From: an uncultured Bdellovibrio sp.
GTDB taxonomy: Bacteria > Bdellovibrionota > Bdellovibrionia > Bdellovibrionales > Bdellovibrionaceae
Assembly: GCF_946478835.1 (NCBI RefSeq)
Contig: NZ_CAMLDV010000032.1
Span: 1-27,164, forward strand
DNA: 27,164 nt
Direction: 5' to 3'
This document shows, in pieces, positions 14,610 to 22,837 of this stretch. The position numbers were made by a program, and so were the translations under genes. The notes below the pieces were generated by a model. It was given only the letters and a program-made list of their open reading frames with translations, did no database searches and was not told the DNA's origin. Every line of letters starts with the position of its first letter. Positions within the stretch are counted from its first letter, which is position 1.

Positions 14610-15035
14610 ATGACCAAATCAAGAATCGAGTCTCTCAAGACTCGCGCCAAACTGCTACAGAAAACCAAAGCAAAAAACGGCGAAGAAATCCAACTCAAAG
14701 AAGCGCTTAATAAAATTGCCCAACTCAGTGGCTTTGAAAACTGGCGCGACCTCAAACACACATTGGAAGTCAACGACGTCCTCCTCAACCACGGAGGAAC
14801 GGGACCACAGACTTTGCCATGGTTTAAATCCTACGAAGAGGCTTGCGCCTTTCGCGAGAAAACAAACGGCGTTCTCGTTCCCTATCAAAAAGATTTCTTT
14901 GTCGCCGACGAAGATTATTTGAAATCTTTGGGGTTCAGCGAACAAGATCCTGACGTTTTAAAAGTCGGAAGAAATTGGGCTGAACCCAAAGACAAAGAAG
15001 CCTGGAGCCGACTGCTCAGCCGCATGAAAGCCTAA
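14610..15035 (+). CDS. Small soluble protein of unknown function, 141 aa
   Basis: No signal peptide or membrane helix is present. The first 55 residues are basic and helical, with LKEALNKIAQLSGFENWRDLKH at about 29-50. That pattern (helix, A..xGFxxWxxLK) is reminiscent of the small N-terminal segment of glyoxalase-related proteins (PF20066 type). I offer this only as a resemblance. The C-terminal part is acidic/aromatic (TLPWFKSYEEA, VPYQKDFFVADEDYL). The ATG at 14610 has AAGGG six bases upstream. Its TAA (15033-15035) interlocks with the TAG of the opposing DUF429 gene. Confidence 0.75.
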   Translation: MTKSRIESLKTRAKLLQKTKAKNGEEIQLKEALNKIAQLSGFENWRDLKHTLEVNDVLLNHGGTGPQTLPWFKSYEEACAFREKTNGVLVPYQKDFFVADEDYLKSLGFSEQDPDVLKVGRNWAEPKDKEAWSRLLSRMKA

Positions 15036-15967
15036 ATGCTTTCCCACTTGATGGAAATTTTGGGGAACTCCACCCAATCTTCCATCTTAGGAAATCCTTC
15101 AGGGCGAGGTTCGGTTTGACCTTTGTATTGCAAGAACGCTGTGAGCGCACAGATGAACGCTTCAAAAGCGTGGCTGTTTTCAATCATGAGTTTCACATCT
15201 TGATCGTAAACGAAAGCCACATTGTGCGTGCTGAGTGCTTGCAGAATTTCGCGGCGACTTTCATCGCCTCCGATGGAGTGTTTATGAAAGCGCAAATGGC
15301 TTTTCATCACGTTGAGGGATCTTCCCACACGCCAGACGGAAAGCTTTGGAAAGACCTCAATGCAAGGTGTGCTAAGACGGCGTTTGATAAACATCGCTCG
15401 GGCTAAAAGCGGAGCGGTGTTGGCACCCATGGCGTGTTGTAAAATAAAGGGCTCTTCAAGCTCCGTAGATAAATACATCTCTACACAGCGTTGTGTGTAA
15501 GGTGTAAAAAGTTTGCGGGGCTTTTTCTTTTTATGAAGTTTACGCGTGTATTCCCACATCCAACGAACATGGGGTTCGGGACACCCTTCAATGCCCGGAC
15601 AGGTCCGCGTGCACTCTAAGCAATACGGCAGGCGAAAGGGCACATCGAACGCGATGGTATCGATGTCTTCGTACTGATCGATGATTTCGTGAATTTTAAA
15701 ATCGGCCGAATGAACTTCGTCGCTCTTGATTTTTTCCACCAGACGCGACAAGAAGACTTTTTTATGTTTGGGATAGTATTCAAGAACGGCGACACAGGCT
15801 TTATCTGTTTTTCCGCCGCCTAAAGAAATTCCGATAAATCTGTGAACGGCTCCGGCATGCGACGACTCCTCCGCTGTCTTCTTTGAAACAGCGGATTTCT
15901 TCGTCGTTTTCTTTACAGCGGATCGACGGGTTTTGCGTCCATCACCTGAAAGCCGGCTTTTTGGCAT
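15032..15967 (-). CDS. DUF429 (RNase H-like fold) protein with basic tail and Cys cluster
   Basis: Residues about 42-300 match the DUF429 pattern, a predicted RNase H-like nuclease family: FIGISLGGGKTDKACVAVLE with an early strand at 44-63, and a second acidic strand DTIAFDVPFRLP (103-114). The usual first-strand Asp is replaced here (GISLGG), so activity is uncertain. A cluster of four cysteines, C-x2-C-x3-C-x5-C (116, 119, 123, 129), could bind a metal. The first 35 residues are Lys/Arg/Ser/Ala-rich, like a disordered nucleic-acid-binding tail. The ATG at 15967 lies 55 bases inside the GHMP kinase gene, with GAGGGAG upstream. It is the last gene of the ABC operon. Confidence 0.8.
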   Translation of the reverse strand: MPKSRLSGDGRKTRRSAVKKTTKKSAVSKKTAEESSHAGAVHRFIGISLGGGKTDKACVAVLEYYPKHKKVFLSRLVEKIKSDEVHSADFKIHEIIDQYEDIDTIAFDVPFRLPYCLECTRTCPGIEGCPEPHVRWMWEYTRKLHKKKKPRKLFTPYTQRCVEMYLSTELEEPFILQHAMGANTAPLLARAMFIKRRLSTPCIEVFPKLSVWRVGRSLNVMKSHLRFHKHSIGGDESRREILQALSTHNVAFVYDQDVKLMIENSHAFEAFICALTAFLQYKGQTEPRPEGFPKMEDWVEFPKISIKWESI

Positions 15968-16905
15968 GCGTTTGCCACTCCCTCACGTTTATCAGGAGGA
16001 CACCAGACCAAAACACACCCACCGCCTCCAGCTCCACAAATTTTAACAGCCTCGGCCCCATTCTGCAAAGAGACTTCCGCAAGCTTGTAAATCTCAGGAC
16101 TTGAAAACTCGGGCGCTAGACGAACACGGGCTTCGAATTCACGTTTAAAAAGTGTGCCAAGTTCTTTCCAGTTGCCTGATCGCACGGCGTGCTCCGTTTC
16201 AATGGCAATCACCTTGAGGTCACGAAGAGCTTTCAAAGTGGTCGCGTCCTTGATAACGGAATCTTTCATCACTTCGAAGTTGTTAAGACCCGAGTGATGA
16301 GCTTTACCAGTATAGACCAACATAAACTTTTCAGCGATCGGTGTCCCTGAAACTTTCAGTACGTCTTGTTGAATGCCGTCATAACCGTAACGAAGAACAT
16401 TCAAACCACCCGATGCCGCTGGGTAATAATCTTGCGTTCCTGTTGGCGTATTTAAAATCTCGGCTTCAATATTGTGAGCCACCTGCACCATGTGATGAAC
16501 ATCTTTAAACGGACGTCCACAGAACTGTGAGAATGCTTTCATCAAACTGATCGTGAGACTGGAGCTGCCGCCAAGTCCCCCGCCGACCGGGCTGTCAGAG
16601 GATGTTTTCAAAGTGAATCCTTTTTGCGGCATCCAGTAGCGCAGCTGCGTTTGCAACAAAATCATTTTTGGATCCGTATCAGACAAAGCATCGACTAAGT
16701 TTGTGTAGGCTTTTTTAAGTTTCAAATCCGCAGATTCCAAAACAATCGTGGAATCATCGTGAGGCGTGATTTCTGCCGTCGTATAAATATCAATCGCCAC
16801 ATTCACCGTGGAGGCACCATTGATGAACAAATAAAGAGGCCATAAATCAAGAGTGCCTCCAGCAAGATCCACGCGTGTTGGTGATTTGACTACAATCTTT
16901 TGCAT
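15913..16905 (-). CDS. GHMP-family sugar kinase (heptose/galactose kinase-like)
   Basis: ATP-dependent small-molecule kinase of the GHMP superfamily. Motif 1 is VKSPTRVDLAGGTLDLWPLY (about 6-25), motif 2, the ATP loop, is SPVGGGLGGSSSL (105-117), and motif 3 is KICGAGGGGCVLV (288-300). Length (330) and the AGGTLDL pattern place it nearest the HddA (D-glycero-D-manno-heptose 7-phosphate kinase)/fucokinase-like group, but the substrate is not settled. Its ATG shares a base with the DUF4340 gene's TAA (TAATG at 16905). The DUF429 gene begins inside its 3' end. Position in an ABC-exporter operon hints at envelope sugar chemistry; this is inference. Confidence 0.88.
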   Translation of the reverse strand: MQKIVVKSPTRVDLAGGTLDLWPLYLFINGASTVNVAIDIYTTAEITPHDDSTIVLESADLKLKKAYTNLVDALSDTDPKMILLQTQLRYWMPQKGFTLKTSSDSPVGGGLGGSSSLTISLMKAFSQFCGRPFKDVHHMVQVAHNIEAEILNTPTGTQDYYPAASGGLNVLRYGYDGIQQDVLKVSGTPIAEKFMLVYTGKAHHSGLNNFEVMKDSVIKDATTLKALRDLKVIAIETEHAVRSGNWKELGTLFKREFEARVRLAPEFSSPEIYKLAEVSLQNGAEAVKICGAGGGGCVLVWCPPDKREGVANACQKAGFQVMDAKPVDPL

Positions 16906-17906
16906 TATTTTTTATCTTTCTGATTTTTCGGGCTGGCCATCAAAGCCTGCTTGTCTTCGGATTTACTTTTATCTTCTTCTTTTTTAGGTGGCTGTTCTTT
17001 TAAATCTTCCACCGTCATTTTAATTAGCTTATCTAAGGCGCCCGCTTCCATTCTTAATTGGAAGTCAGGTTCAGAGACATTGGCAAAAATCATTAGATCT
17101 TTTGCCTGCCCCACTTCAGCCTTCCACTTTTTGTCGGCCAAAACCAAGTCTAAAGTGAAAAGGTTTTTAAGCCCTGTTGCTTTTGTATTGCCCTCGCGAA
17201 TTTCGGAAGCCCTTGCATCCGCGATAGTTGTTAAAAGCTCGCGCACCTTATTTTGATCTAATTTCAAATCCTTTTTGGAAGGAACCATCCACTGACCGTC
17301 TACACGCTTCAGCTCTAACAAACCTTTTTCATTTTTAAGTTTGATTTCATCAACACTTGCAATTTTATTGCGCAAGAAACGACGGTCTCTAAAATCCAAA
17401 ACCGTTTTATTCGCTCTTGTCTGCCATACAGAGTTGATCACAAGAACTTTGTTTTCTTTATCTCTTCTGGCAAAAACGTTTTCTTCGAAGTTGCGTTTTG
17501 TGGAGATCTCAAAAACATTTTGTGTGCCCGCTGTGGTTTTAAAGGTGATGGTGCCCAGAGGTTTATCTAAACCATACATGGCCCAGTCAATCCCCTCGCC
17601 TTCTTTAGCGACTTCGATCACTCTTTCAGGAACGGTGTTTTTGATGAAATCGTCCACCGCCGAATTGTCCGCCAAATCTTTGATCGGTGACGTCAAATTC
17701 CAACCATCTACGGAGCGCTCAAGAACGATCTTGCTGTCACCCTTTTGCACTTCCACGTAGTTGACTTGTTCAAAGTTCACCGTCAAAAGACGAACTTCTT
17801 CCATGTTGATTTCTTCTTTTTTCTTATCCTGTTGAAAGTCATAAAGGGCGTAGCCGCCAAAAAGAAGCAAGCACAAGACAAGAATCGTCCGTCCTTTGAG
17901 TTTCAT
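16905..17906 (-). CDS. DUF4340 membrane-anchored periplasmic protein
   Basis: An N-terminal membrane helix (about 8-24, LVLCLLLFGGYALY) anchors a periplasmic beta-rich protein of the DUF4340 family, recognised by repeated units with VEVQKGDSKIVLER, GWNLTSP, YGLDKPLGTITFKT and RRFLRNKIASVDEIKL. The C-terminus is a Lys/Glu/Asp-rich tail without structure. Proteins of this family commonly neighbour GldG-type proteins in ABC clusters, as here. The ATG at 17906 shares its A with the stop of the GldG-like gene (TAATG), and this gene's TAA likewise overlaps the kinase ATG, so translation is probably coupled across all three. An upstream in-frame start at 17930 would add residues before the signal anchor. 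Confidence 0.88.
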   Translation of the reverse strand: MKLKGRTILVLCLLLFGGYALYDFQQDKKKEEINMEEVRLLTVNFEQVNYVEVQKGDSKIVLERSVDGWNLTSPIKDLADNSAVDDFIKNTVPERVIEVAKEGEGIDWAMYGLDKPLGTITFKTTAGTQNVFEISTKRNFEENVFARRDKENKVLVINSVWQTRANKTVLDFRDRRFLRNKIASVDEIKLKNEKGLLELKRVDGQWMVPSKKDLKLDQNKVRELLTTIADARASEIREGNTKATGLKNLFTLDLVLADKKWKAEVGQAKDLMIFANVSEPDFQLRMEAGALDKLIKMTVEDLKEQPPKKEEDKSKSEDKQALMASPKNQKDKK

Positions 17907-19444
17907 TAGGCATTTCTCCTTCTTAACCAAAGACCAATGCTAGTTCCTAAAAGCAGAATAGGAAGAGGAATGATGAAAGCAAACAAGAAAACCGCAAACT
18001 TGGTTTCTGTCATAAGCATTTTCGTCGCTTGCGGCTCTTTCGGAGTAATGCTGATTAAGCTTTCCTCTTTTGCGAGTGCTGCCACCGAGTTGAGAACCAA
18101 ATCCCTGTTGAGATTTTTGTAAAGCATTTGATTTGTCATAAAATCAACGTCGCCCGCAATGATCACAGAAAAAGGTTTGGCTTTTTCGTCGCTGCCTGGC
18201 CAGCGCCCTGTCACTTCGTCCACCAAAGTGTAAGTCGCCTCCACACCTTCACCACGGATTTGCAAGCTGTTGCTCGCAACCGCGTTCGGAGTTGTTTTAA
18301 CAATCTCATCCACCACGATTCCTTGAGGTACGTTGGCCTTCTTAAGTCCTTGCGGGAAGCGGAACAAAGTCACTTCACTGCGACCAAAAGCTTTTGTGAT
18401 CTTGTTAGATTCAGAGAACACTGCACCCATTGTCGGACCTTGATTGATTCCACGGCCCATCACAGTGTCCACGACATTCAAAACGTAGTTGTTTTCAAAC
18501 TGAACACCAAGCTTATTAACCAGTTTTTCAAGGCCCGCGGTGTTTTGTGACTCCACCGCCAAGAAAAGACTTCCGCCATTTTTCAAATAATTTTCTAACG
18601 CCGCGATTTCGAAATCTTGGAATCCTTGAACCGGACCCGCCACAATAATGACATCCGCATCTTCGGGAATCTTTGCATTTTGAATAAGTGGAAGTTCTTT
18701 CACCGTGTAACGGTTGTTCTCTAGCATCAGCTTTAAGGAGCCAAGTCCCAAACCTTCGCGGTTATCCTTAAGATCCTTTTCGCCGTGACCGACTGTGAAG
18801 TAAATCGTCTTCGTTTGTTCGCGAGTGACTTTAACCAAAGCACTTGTGAATTCCTGCTCATCAATTCTTTCAATACGGTTGCGACGGCCTTTGTAGTCCA
18901 AGAACACGACACCACTGCCTTTGTCCACGCCATATTCTTTGGCAAGATCCGGGCGTTCATTGACTTCAACAAAGTCCAATTGCACTTTCGGGCTTTGATC
19001 TTGGTATTTTTTAATCAGCTCACGGAAAAGGCGCCGATTTTCTTCATTTCCTTCCACACCTTTTTTATAGAAGAAAAGAACTTTTAAATCCGAATCCAAA
19101 CCTTTTACAAGTTGTACAGATTGATCTGACAAAGTGTTTGTTTGCGCCGTCGAGAAATCCCACGTTTTATAGTGTTTAACTCCCAAATAGTTCACGATGA
19201 TTAAAACCGCGAGCATCAGAAGGATCAAAACCCCCATGCTCATGCCTTCTTTGGTTGTCTTCATCGTGAAGAACTCTTTAAAGAAAGCGCGGTCTTTCGC
19301 AAGGCCGAGGCCTAAGAAAAACACCGCGAGTGCCAAAGCCACCCAACAAAAAGGAACCCACTCACCCAAGAGGTAGCGAGTGATGGACATAGACACAAGT
19401 GAAATACCGGCAAAGAGAAATGAAATTTTACCTAACTTACTCAT
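17906..19444 (-). CDS. GldG-like ABC-transporter auxiliary protein (PF09822 type)
   Basis: Partner of an ABC exporter. Helices at about 8-28, 31-49 and 71-92 lie in the N-terminal part, and a final helix at about 484-506 precedes RRR. Between them is a large periplasmic domain with SAQTNTLSDQSVQLVKGLDS, VLFFYKKG, YGVDKGSGVVFLDY and DADVIIVAGPVQGF, the pattern of the GldG/ABC_transp_aux family. In Flavobacterium, GldA, GldF and GldG form an ABC complex needed for gliding; in other phyla the role is unknown. The ATG at 19444 has GGAGA five bases upstream and lies two bases after the permease stop. Confidence 0.9.
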   Translation of the reverse strand: MSKLGKISFLFAGISLVSMSITRYLLGEWVPFCWVALALAVFFLGLGLAKDRAFFKEFFTMKTTKEGMSMGVLILLMLAVLIIVNYLGVKHYKTWDFSTAQTNTLSDQSVQLVKGLDSDLKVLFFYKKGVEGNEENRRLFRELIKKYQDQSPKVQLDFVEVNERPDLAKEYGVDKGSGVVFLDYKGRRNRIERIDEQEFTSALVKVTREQTKTIYFTVGHGEKDLKDNREGLGLGSLKLMLENNRYTVKELPLIQNAKIPEDADVIIVAGPVQGFQDFEIAALENYLKNGGSLFLAVESQNTAGLEKLVNKLGVQFENNYVLNVVDTVMGRGINQGPTMGAVFSESNKITKAFGRSEVTLFRFPQGLKKANVPQGIVVDEIVKTTPNAVASNSLQIRGEGVEATYTLVDEVTGRWPGSDEKAKPFSVIIAGDVDFMTNQMLYKNLNRDLVLNSVAALAKEESLISITPKEPQATKMLMTETKFAVFLFAFIIPLPILLLGTSIGLWLRRRNA

Positions 19445-19446
19445 AC

Positions 19447-20220
19447 TTATCTCCAACGGGATGATTCGACAACACGTTCACAAAGGAAGCAGAACAAAAC
19501 AATCACACTGAAAAAGAAAATCAATCCATTCGTGCGCAAAGTTCCCTCCACCAATGTTGAAAGATGCGAGCTTAAAGACACATGCTCAAAAATCTTACGG
19601 GCCTTTTCGCCATCGACAACTTCTGCGCCGATTCCGATAAACCAGATCGAAAGATTGAACATTACGGAAATAATATAAGCGGCGATGCTGTTTTCGGTGA
19701 GCGATGACGCAAAAAGATTCATCGCCGTATAAACGCCGCCGACCAGGAAAATTCCGAAGAAGGCGATAAAGAGCGGAGCCCAATTGACCGTTGCAATTGT
19801 CGAGGTCGCTAGCGGATAAAGAAGTGCTAACACCACAATGCCAAGAACAGCGCCCAAAGCCGCAAAGTATTTCCCCAGCACGATTTGCAAAGAAGTCACT
19901 GGCGACGTCAAAAGAAGATCAAACGTGCGCAGTTTCTTTTCTTCCGCAAAAAGTTTCATCGTCAAAGCCGGAACCACAAAAATCAAAAGCAGATTCAAAT
20001 ACGAAAGCTGTCTTAAGAAAACTCCGTAATGAATATTCAATTGATTGGAAGGAACACCTTGTTGCATGACGTAGTTCATTAGAAGCTGCGAGAACAGGTT
20101 CAACTGAATCGGATACACCCAGCTAAAAATCACGCTCACTAAAAAACAGATCACCCAGAAAGTCGGGTTTAAATAAAAACCTTTCAGTTCTTTTTTAAAG
20201 ATGACGAGAGTGCCGCTCAT
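19447..20220 (-). CDS. ABC transporter permease, GldF-like
   Basis: Inner-membrane ABC-2 type permease, 257 residues, with about six membrane helices (about 20-40, 72-88, 108-132, 140-165, 170-195 and 235-250). The loop AEEKKLRTFDLLLTSPVTSL (about 92-111) is the ATPase-contacting segment typical of the NosY/GldF group. The ATG at 20220 has AAAGGAGGTG close upstream. That ribosome binding site lies in the in-frame C-terminal remnant of the ATPase gene, whose final TGA overlaps this ATG (ATGA). Normal translation of this gene therefore probably depended on ribosomes finishing the full ATPase frame. Confidence 0.9.
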   Translation of the reverse strand: MSGTLVIFKKELKGFYLNPTFWVICFLVSVIFSWVYPIQLNLFSQLLMNYVMQQGVPSNQLNIHYGVFLRQLSYLNLLLIFVVPALTMKLFAEEKKLRTFDLLLTSPVTSLQIVLGKYFAALGAVLGIVVLALLYPLATSTIATVNWAPLFIAFFGIFLVGGVYTAMNLFASSLTENSIAAYIISVMFNLSIWFIGIGAEVVDGEKARKIFEHVSLSSHLSTLVEGTLRTNGLIFFFSVIVLFCFLCERVVESSRWR

Positions 20221-20342
20221 GCTTCACCTCCTTTTTGTGCTTGTCCATAGGTGAGTTTTAAGAAGACATCTTCAAGATCGCGTTTGGCCGGAGTCAGCTC
20301 CACCAATCCCAGGCCCTTATTCACTAGTAGTGAAGAGATATT
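20217..20342 (-). pseudogene. C-terminal part of the ABC ATPase frame beyond an in-frame TAA
   Basis: Directly after the TAA at 20343-20345 the same frame stays open for 41 codons and ends with TGA at 20217-20219. It encodes residues including GLGLVELTPAKRDLEDVFLK and then LTYGQAQ. The (L)EDVFLKLT element is the usual C-terminus of this ATPase group, so this is former or still-read coding sequence, not spacer. One substitution (for example CAA to TAA) would explain it. If the stop is real, the protein loses these residues; readthrough or a base-calling error are alternatives. Confidence 0.85.
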
Positions 20343-21161
20343 TTAGACAACCTCTTCCCCGCCGGAAAGATCAATGCTCCATTCTTTATGGGAAGCACCA
20401 TAACTCACCGCCGTGACTTCTTGGATCGGGCTTAAGACCGTTTTCATATCCTGCACGTCTTTGCGCAAACGCACGTGCAAACGACGCTGGCCTTTTTCCA
20501 TCGTCGAAAGATTGCTGATGCTGTCTTCCGCAACAATTTGGCCTTTGTTGATGATAATGACTTTTTCACAAGTCGCTTCCACCTCAGGCAAGATGTGCGT
20601 GGAAAGAATGATGGTGTGTTGGCCTTTAAGAGTTTTGATAAGATCGCGGATCTCAGCCACTTGTTTTGGATCAAGCCCCACTGTCGGCTCATCCAGAATC
20701 AAAACTTCAGGGTCTGAGACAATCGCTTGCGCAATGCCCACACGCTGCTTGAAACCTTTTGAAAGATGCTGAATCAAACGCTTTTGCACTTCGCCTAAGT
20801 TTGTTTTTTCAATCGCCATATCGACAGATTTTTCGATCTTGTCGTTAGGGACCTGTTTTAGCGCCGCTACATAGCGCAGATAATCGCGCACATACATGTC
20901 GCCATAAACCGGAGGTGTTTCTGGCAAATAACCAATGCGCTTTTTAACTTCCAAAGGATTTTCAAAAACATCAAAGCCTGCGACCGACGCCGAACCGTGG
21001 CTGGGCGCCATGAAGCCTGTGATGATTTTCATCGTCGTTGATTTTCCCGCTCCGTTGGGACCAAGAAAACCGACAACATCGCCTTTAGAAATTGAGAAAT
21101 TGAGTTTATCAATGGCACGTCTTTGTCCATAATCTTTGGTGAGATCTCTGACTTCAATCAT
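20343..21161 (-). CDS. ABC transporter ATPase, GldA-like, C-terminally interrupted by a stop
   Basis: Energises the adjacent permease and GldG-like protein. The nucleotide-binding domain is intact: Walker A GPNGAGKST (34-42), a Q-loop region in YLPETPPVYG (78-87), signature LSKGF (133-137), Walker B LILDEPT (154-160), and the switch His in STHILPE. A C-terminal regulatory/dimer segment begins about residue 225 and is cut by TAA after codon 272. The frame resumes without a break to make a would-be 314-residue protein ending at 20217. The ATG at 21161 has GGAG seven bases upstream. The gene begins 62 bases after the NFACT gene stop. The core engine should still fold, but its C-terminal segment is missing unless the stop is read through. 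Confidence 0.88.
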   Translation of the reverse strand: MIEVRDLTKDYGQRRAIDKLNFSISKGDVVGFLGPNGAGKSTTMKIITGFMAPSHGSASVAGFDVFENPLEVKKRIGYLPETPPVYGDMYVRDYLRYVAALKQVPNDKIEKSVDMAIEKTNLGEVQKRLIQHLSKGFKQRVGIAQAIVSDPEVLILDEPTVGLDPKQVAEIRDLIKTLKGQHTIILSTHILPEVEATCEKVIIINKGQIVAEDSISNLSTMEKGQRRLHVRLRKDVQDMKTVLSPIQEVTAVSYGASHKEWSIDLSGGEEVV

Positions 21162-21223
21162 GGTGAATCTCCATCTGGTTGATGAAGAAATTTTAGACCG
21201 CTGATGTTGTCAGTCAAGAGGGC

Positions 21224-22486
21224 TTAAGAATGACGCAAGGTAAAACTCAAAGTCTTTTCTGAATGATAGGTTACACGCCCCAGCTTATCACCCTTGATCG
21301 GCCGAACGAATCGACACTCAACGATAACAACTGCGACTTTCTGCCCGACCATCAATGATTTTGAAGATAAAGACTCTTTGGCCACCCATTCGGCGACTTC
21401 TTGAATTTCCGCTGGCGAAATGAGCTGATCTCTTTGACGATGAATGATCGCATGCGCGCCAGGATAGTCCCGCAAGTGCAGCCAATAATCCCAAGCTTTC
21501 GCCTGACGAAGCAGAGCCAGATTGTCCGCAGCCGACTTTCCACAATAAGCCAGCGCTCCGGAGTCCAAATGCAGTTTTCTTCCGCGCGCTTCCGCTTTTT
21601 GCATCAGATCGACAAGGGCTGTTTTTGTGGGTTTTTCCTGATATCGGGACTTTTCAAGGCGAGCGATTTCTTCCTGCAATTCGATCAAACGCTCTCGGGC
21701 GCCTTCTTTTTTACCGACAAGCTGCTTGGCTTTGCTGAAACTGTTTTCAATATTCCAACTCAGGGATTCTTGAAAGTTGATGCAAGATCGCAAATGCTCC
21801 GGCACTTGCAAAGTTCCGTGAGTTTTTAAAAACTGCCCCGCCTCATACCACAAATCATGCTTGTCACTTTCAATTTGTTTCTGAATTTCCGAAAGGGCCT
21901 TGTTCTTTTTTTCGAGATCTTTTTTCTTTTGCTTTTCCCATTGCGCGACCGGATCGAGCGACGGTTTTTTCACCGACGTCTGTTCATTCAGCCACTCTTC
22001 ATGGATTTCTTCTAAAGTTCTTGGAGGCGGAGGATTTTCCACAACGGGTGCCGCCGTTAACTCCAGCGGACGATCCCAAGCCACTTGTTTTCCGTGAGCT
22101 TTGACAATGACATTGCACTGCTTGGGAATCAGACGGATTTCGATTTCACATTCCATCTGCGAATTCTTTAAAATCAAACGAACAACCCGACCGAACTCTT
22201 CTGCAACCGTCATTGAGGTCAAATAAAGATTTCTGGCATGCGAGTTCATAAAAAGACTCACGGGTTTTGTCTTCGGGCCCTTTTTAAAAGGACATTCCTC
22301 TTCAAAAATCAGCATCAACGGATTGTTCGGCACAAGGTCCAGGATCATCCAATAATGGATGTCTTTGCGAAAGCCCAAGGCCAGACCTCGGTCATTGACC
22401 AAGACGTCCTGCAACTGTGCTCCATCAAGGATTGGTGCGAAATAAGACACAAATTGCTGAAGTTCTTGCTGAGTCAGGGCTTTCAT
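21224..22486 (-). CDS. NFACT-family protein (RqcH/Rqc2-like), short and with altered DR motif
   Basis: NFACT proteins bind stalled large ribosomal subunits; RqcH adds Ala tails to the nascent chain. The order here is an NFACT-N-like region (about 1-140, with IHYWMILDLVPNNPLMLI and FGRVVRLIL), a Pro-rich hinge (151-157), a Lys/Glu coiled coil (about 180-290), and an NFACT-R domain (about 305-420, with YCGKSAADN at 314-322 and WLHLRDYPGAHAII at 335-348). At 420 residues it is shorter than typical RqcH (roughly 550-600). The conserved DR pair of the N domain appears as Gly99-Arg100. The ATG at 22486 is divergent from the small gene at 22568. The function may have shifted from Ala tailing. Confidence 0.85.
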   Translation of the reverse strand: MKALTQQELQQFVSYFAPILDGAQLQDVLVNDRGLALGFRKDIHYWMILDLVPNNPLMLIFEEECPFKKGPKTKPVSLFMNSHARNLYLTSMTVAEEFGRVVRLILKNSQMECEIEIRLIPKQCNVIVKAHGKQVAWDRPLELTAAPVVENPPPPRTLEEIHEEWLNEQTSVKKPSLDPVAQWEKQKKKDLEKKNKALSEIQKQIESDKHDLWYEAGQFLKTHGTLQVPEHLRSCINFQESLSWNIENSFSKAKQLVGKKEGARERLIELQEEIARLEKSRYQEKPTKTALVDLMQKAEARGRKLHLDSGALAYCGKSAADNLALLRQAKAWDYWLHLRDYPGAHAIIHRQRDQLISPAEIQEVAEWVAKESLSSKSLMVGQKVAVVIVECRFVRPIKGDKLGRVTYHSEKTLSFTLRHS

Positions 22487-22567
22487 AGCGCCAGTATGAC
22501 ATCCCTTAGGCCAAATTTCTATGGGTGATGCTCAGGTTCGAAAAAAGAAATCCGACAAGTCATACAG

Positions 22568-22837
22568 ATGAATACAGATACTTTAATTACGATTGTAGAA
22601 ACCCAGCTTAAAGAAACCTCCAATATGAAGGAAAAGACCCCGGATTTCATCCGCAAGGTTGTTCACCTTTACACTCTTCAGTTGATGAGAAATGGAAGCA
22701 TTCCCTTAGAGTTTATGGATGATGTTTTAACTGATATTGAAACAGAAGCCGTCGAAATCTATCGCAAAAAGACTTACGGCTTCCTGACTCTGGAAGAATA
22801 CCGTCGCCATAAGTTCCGTCAAAAAGACGATAACTAA
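22568..22837 (+). CDS. Small helical protein of unknown function, 89 aa
   Basis: Not recognised. The protein is soluble, strongly charged and probably all-helical (TPDFIRKVVHLYTLQLMRNG, FMDDVLTDIETEAVEIYR), ending in a basic stretch (EEYRRHKFRQKDDN). Periodicity and composition look like a real protein. The ATG at 22568 lacks a clear Shine-Dalgarno sequence. It is 81 bases from the divergent NFACT start. Its TAA (22835-22837) interlocks with the TAG of the convergent 38-residue peptide gene. A DNA- or protein-binding role would fit but cannot be shown. Confidence 0.65.
   Translation: MNTDTLITIVETQLKETSNMKEKTPDFIRKVVHLYTLQLMRNGSIPLEFMDDVLTDIETEAVEIYRKKTYGFLTLEEYRRHKFRQKDDN

Noticed and set aside
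14344..14613. 89-codon plus-strand open frame whose stop overlaps the ATG of the gene at 14610 (ATGA)
   Set aside because: The overlap is tempting, but the frame begins near the ribosome binding site of the opposite gene, has no binding site of its own, and its Cys/Arg-rich composition does not look like a folded protein.
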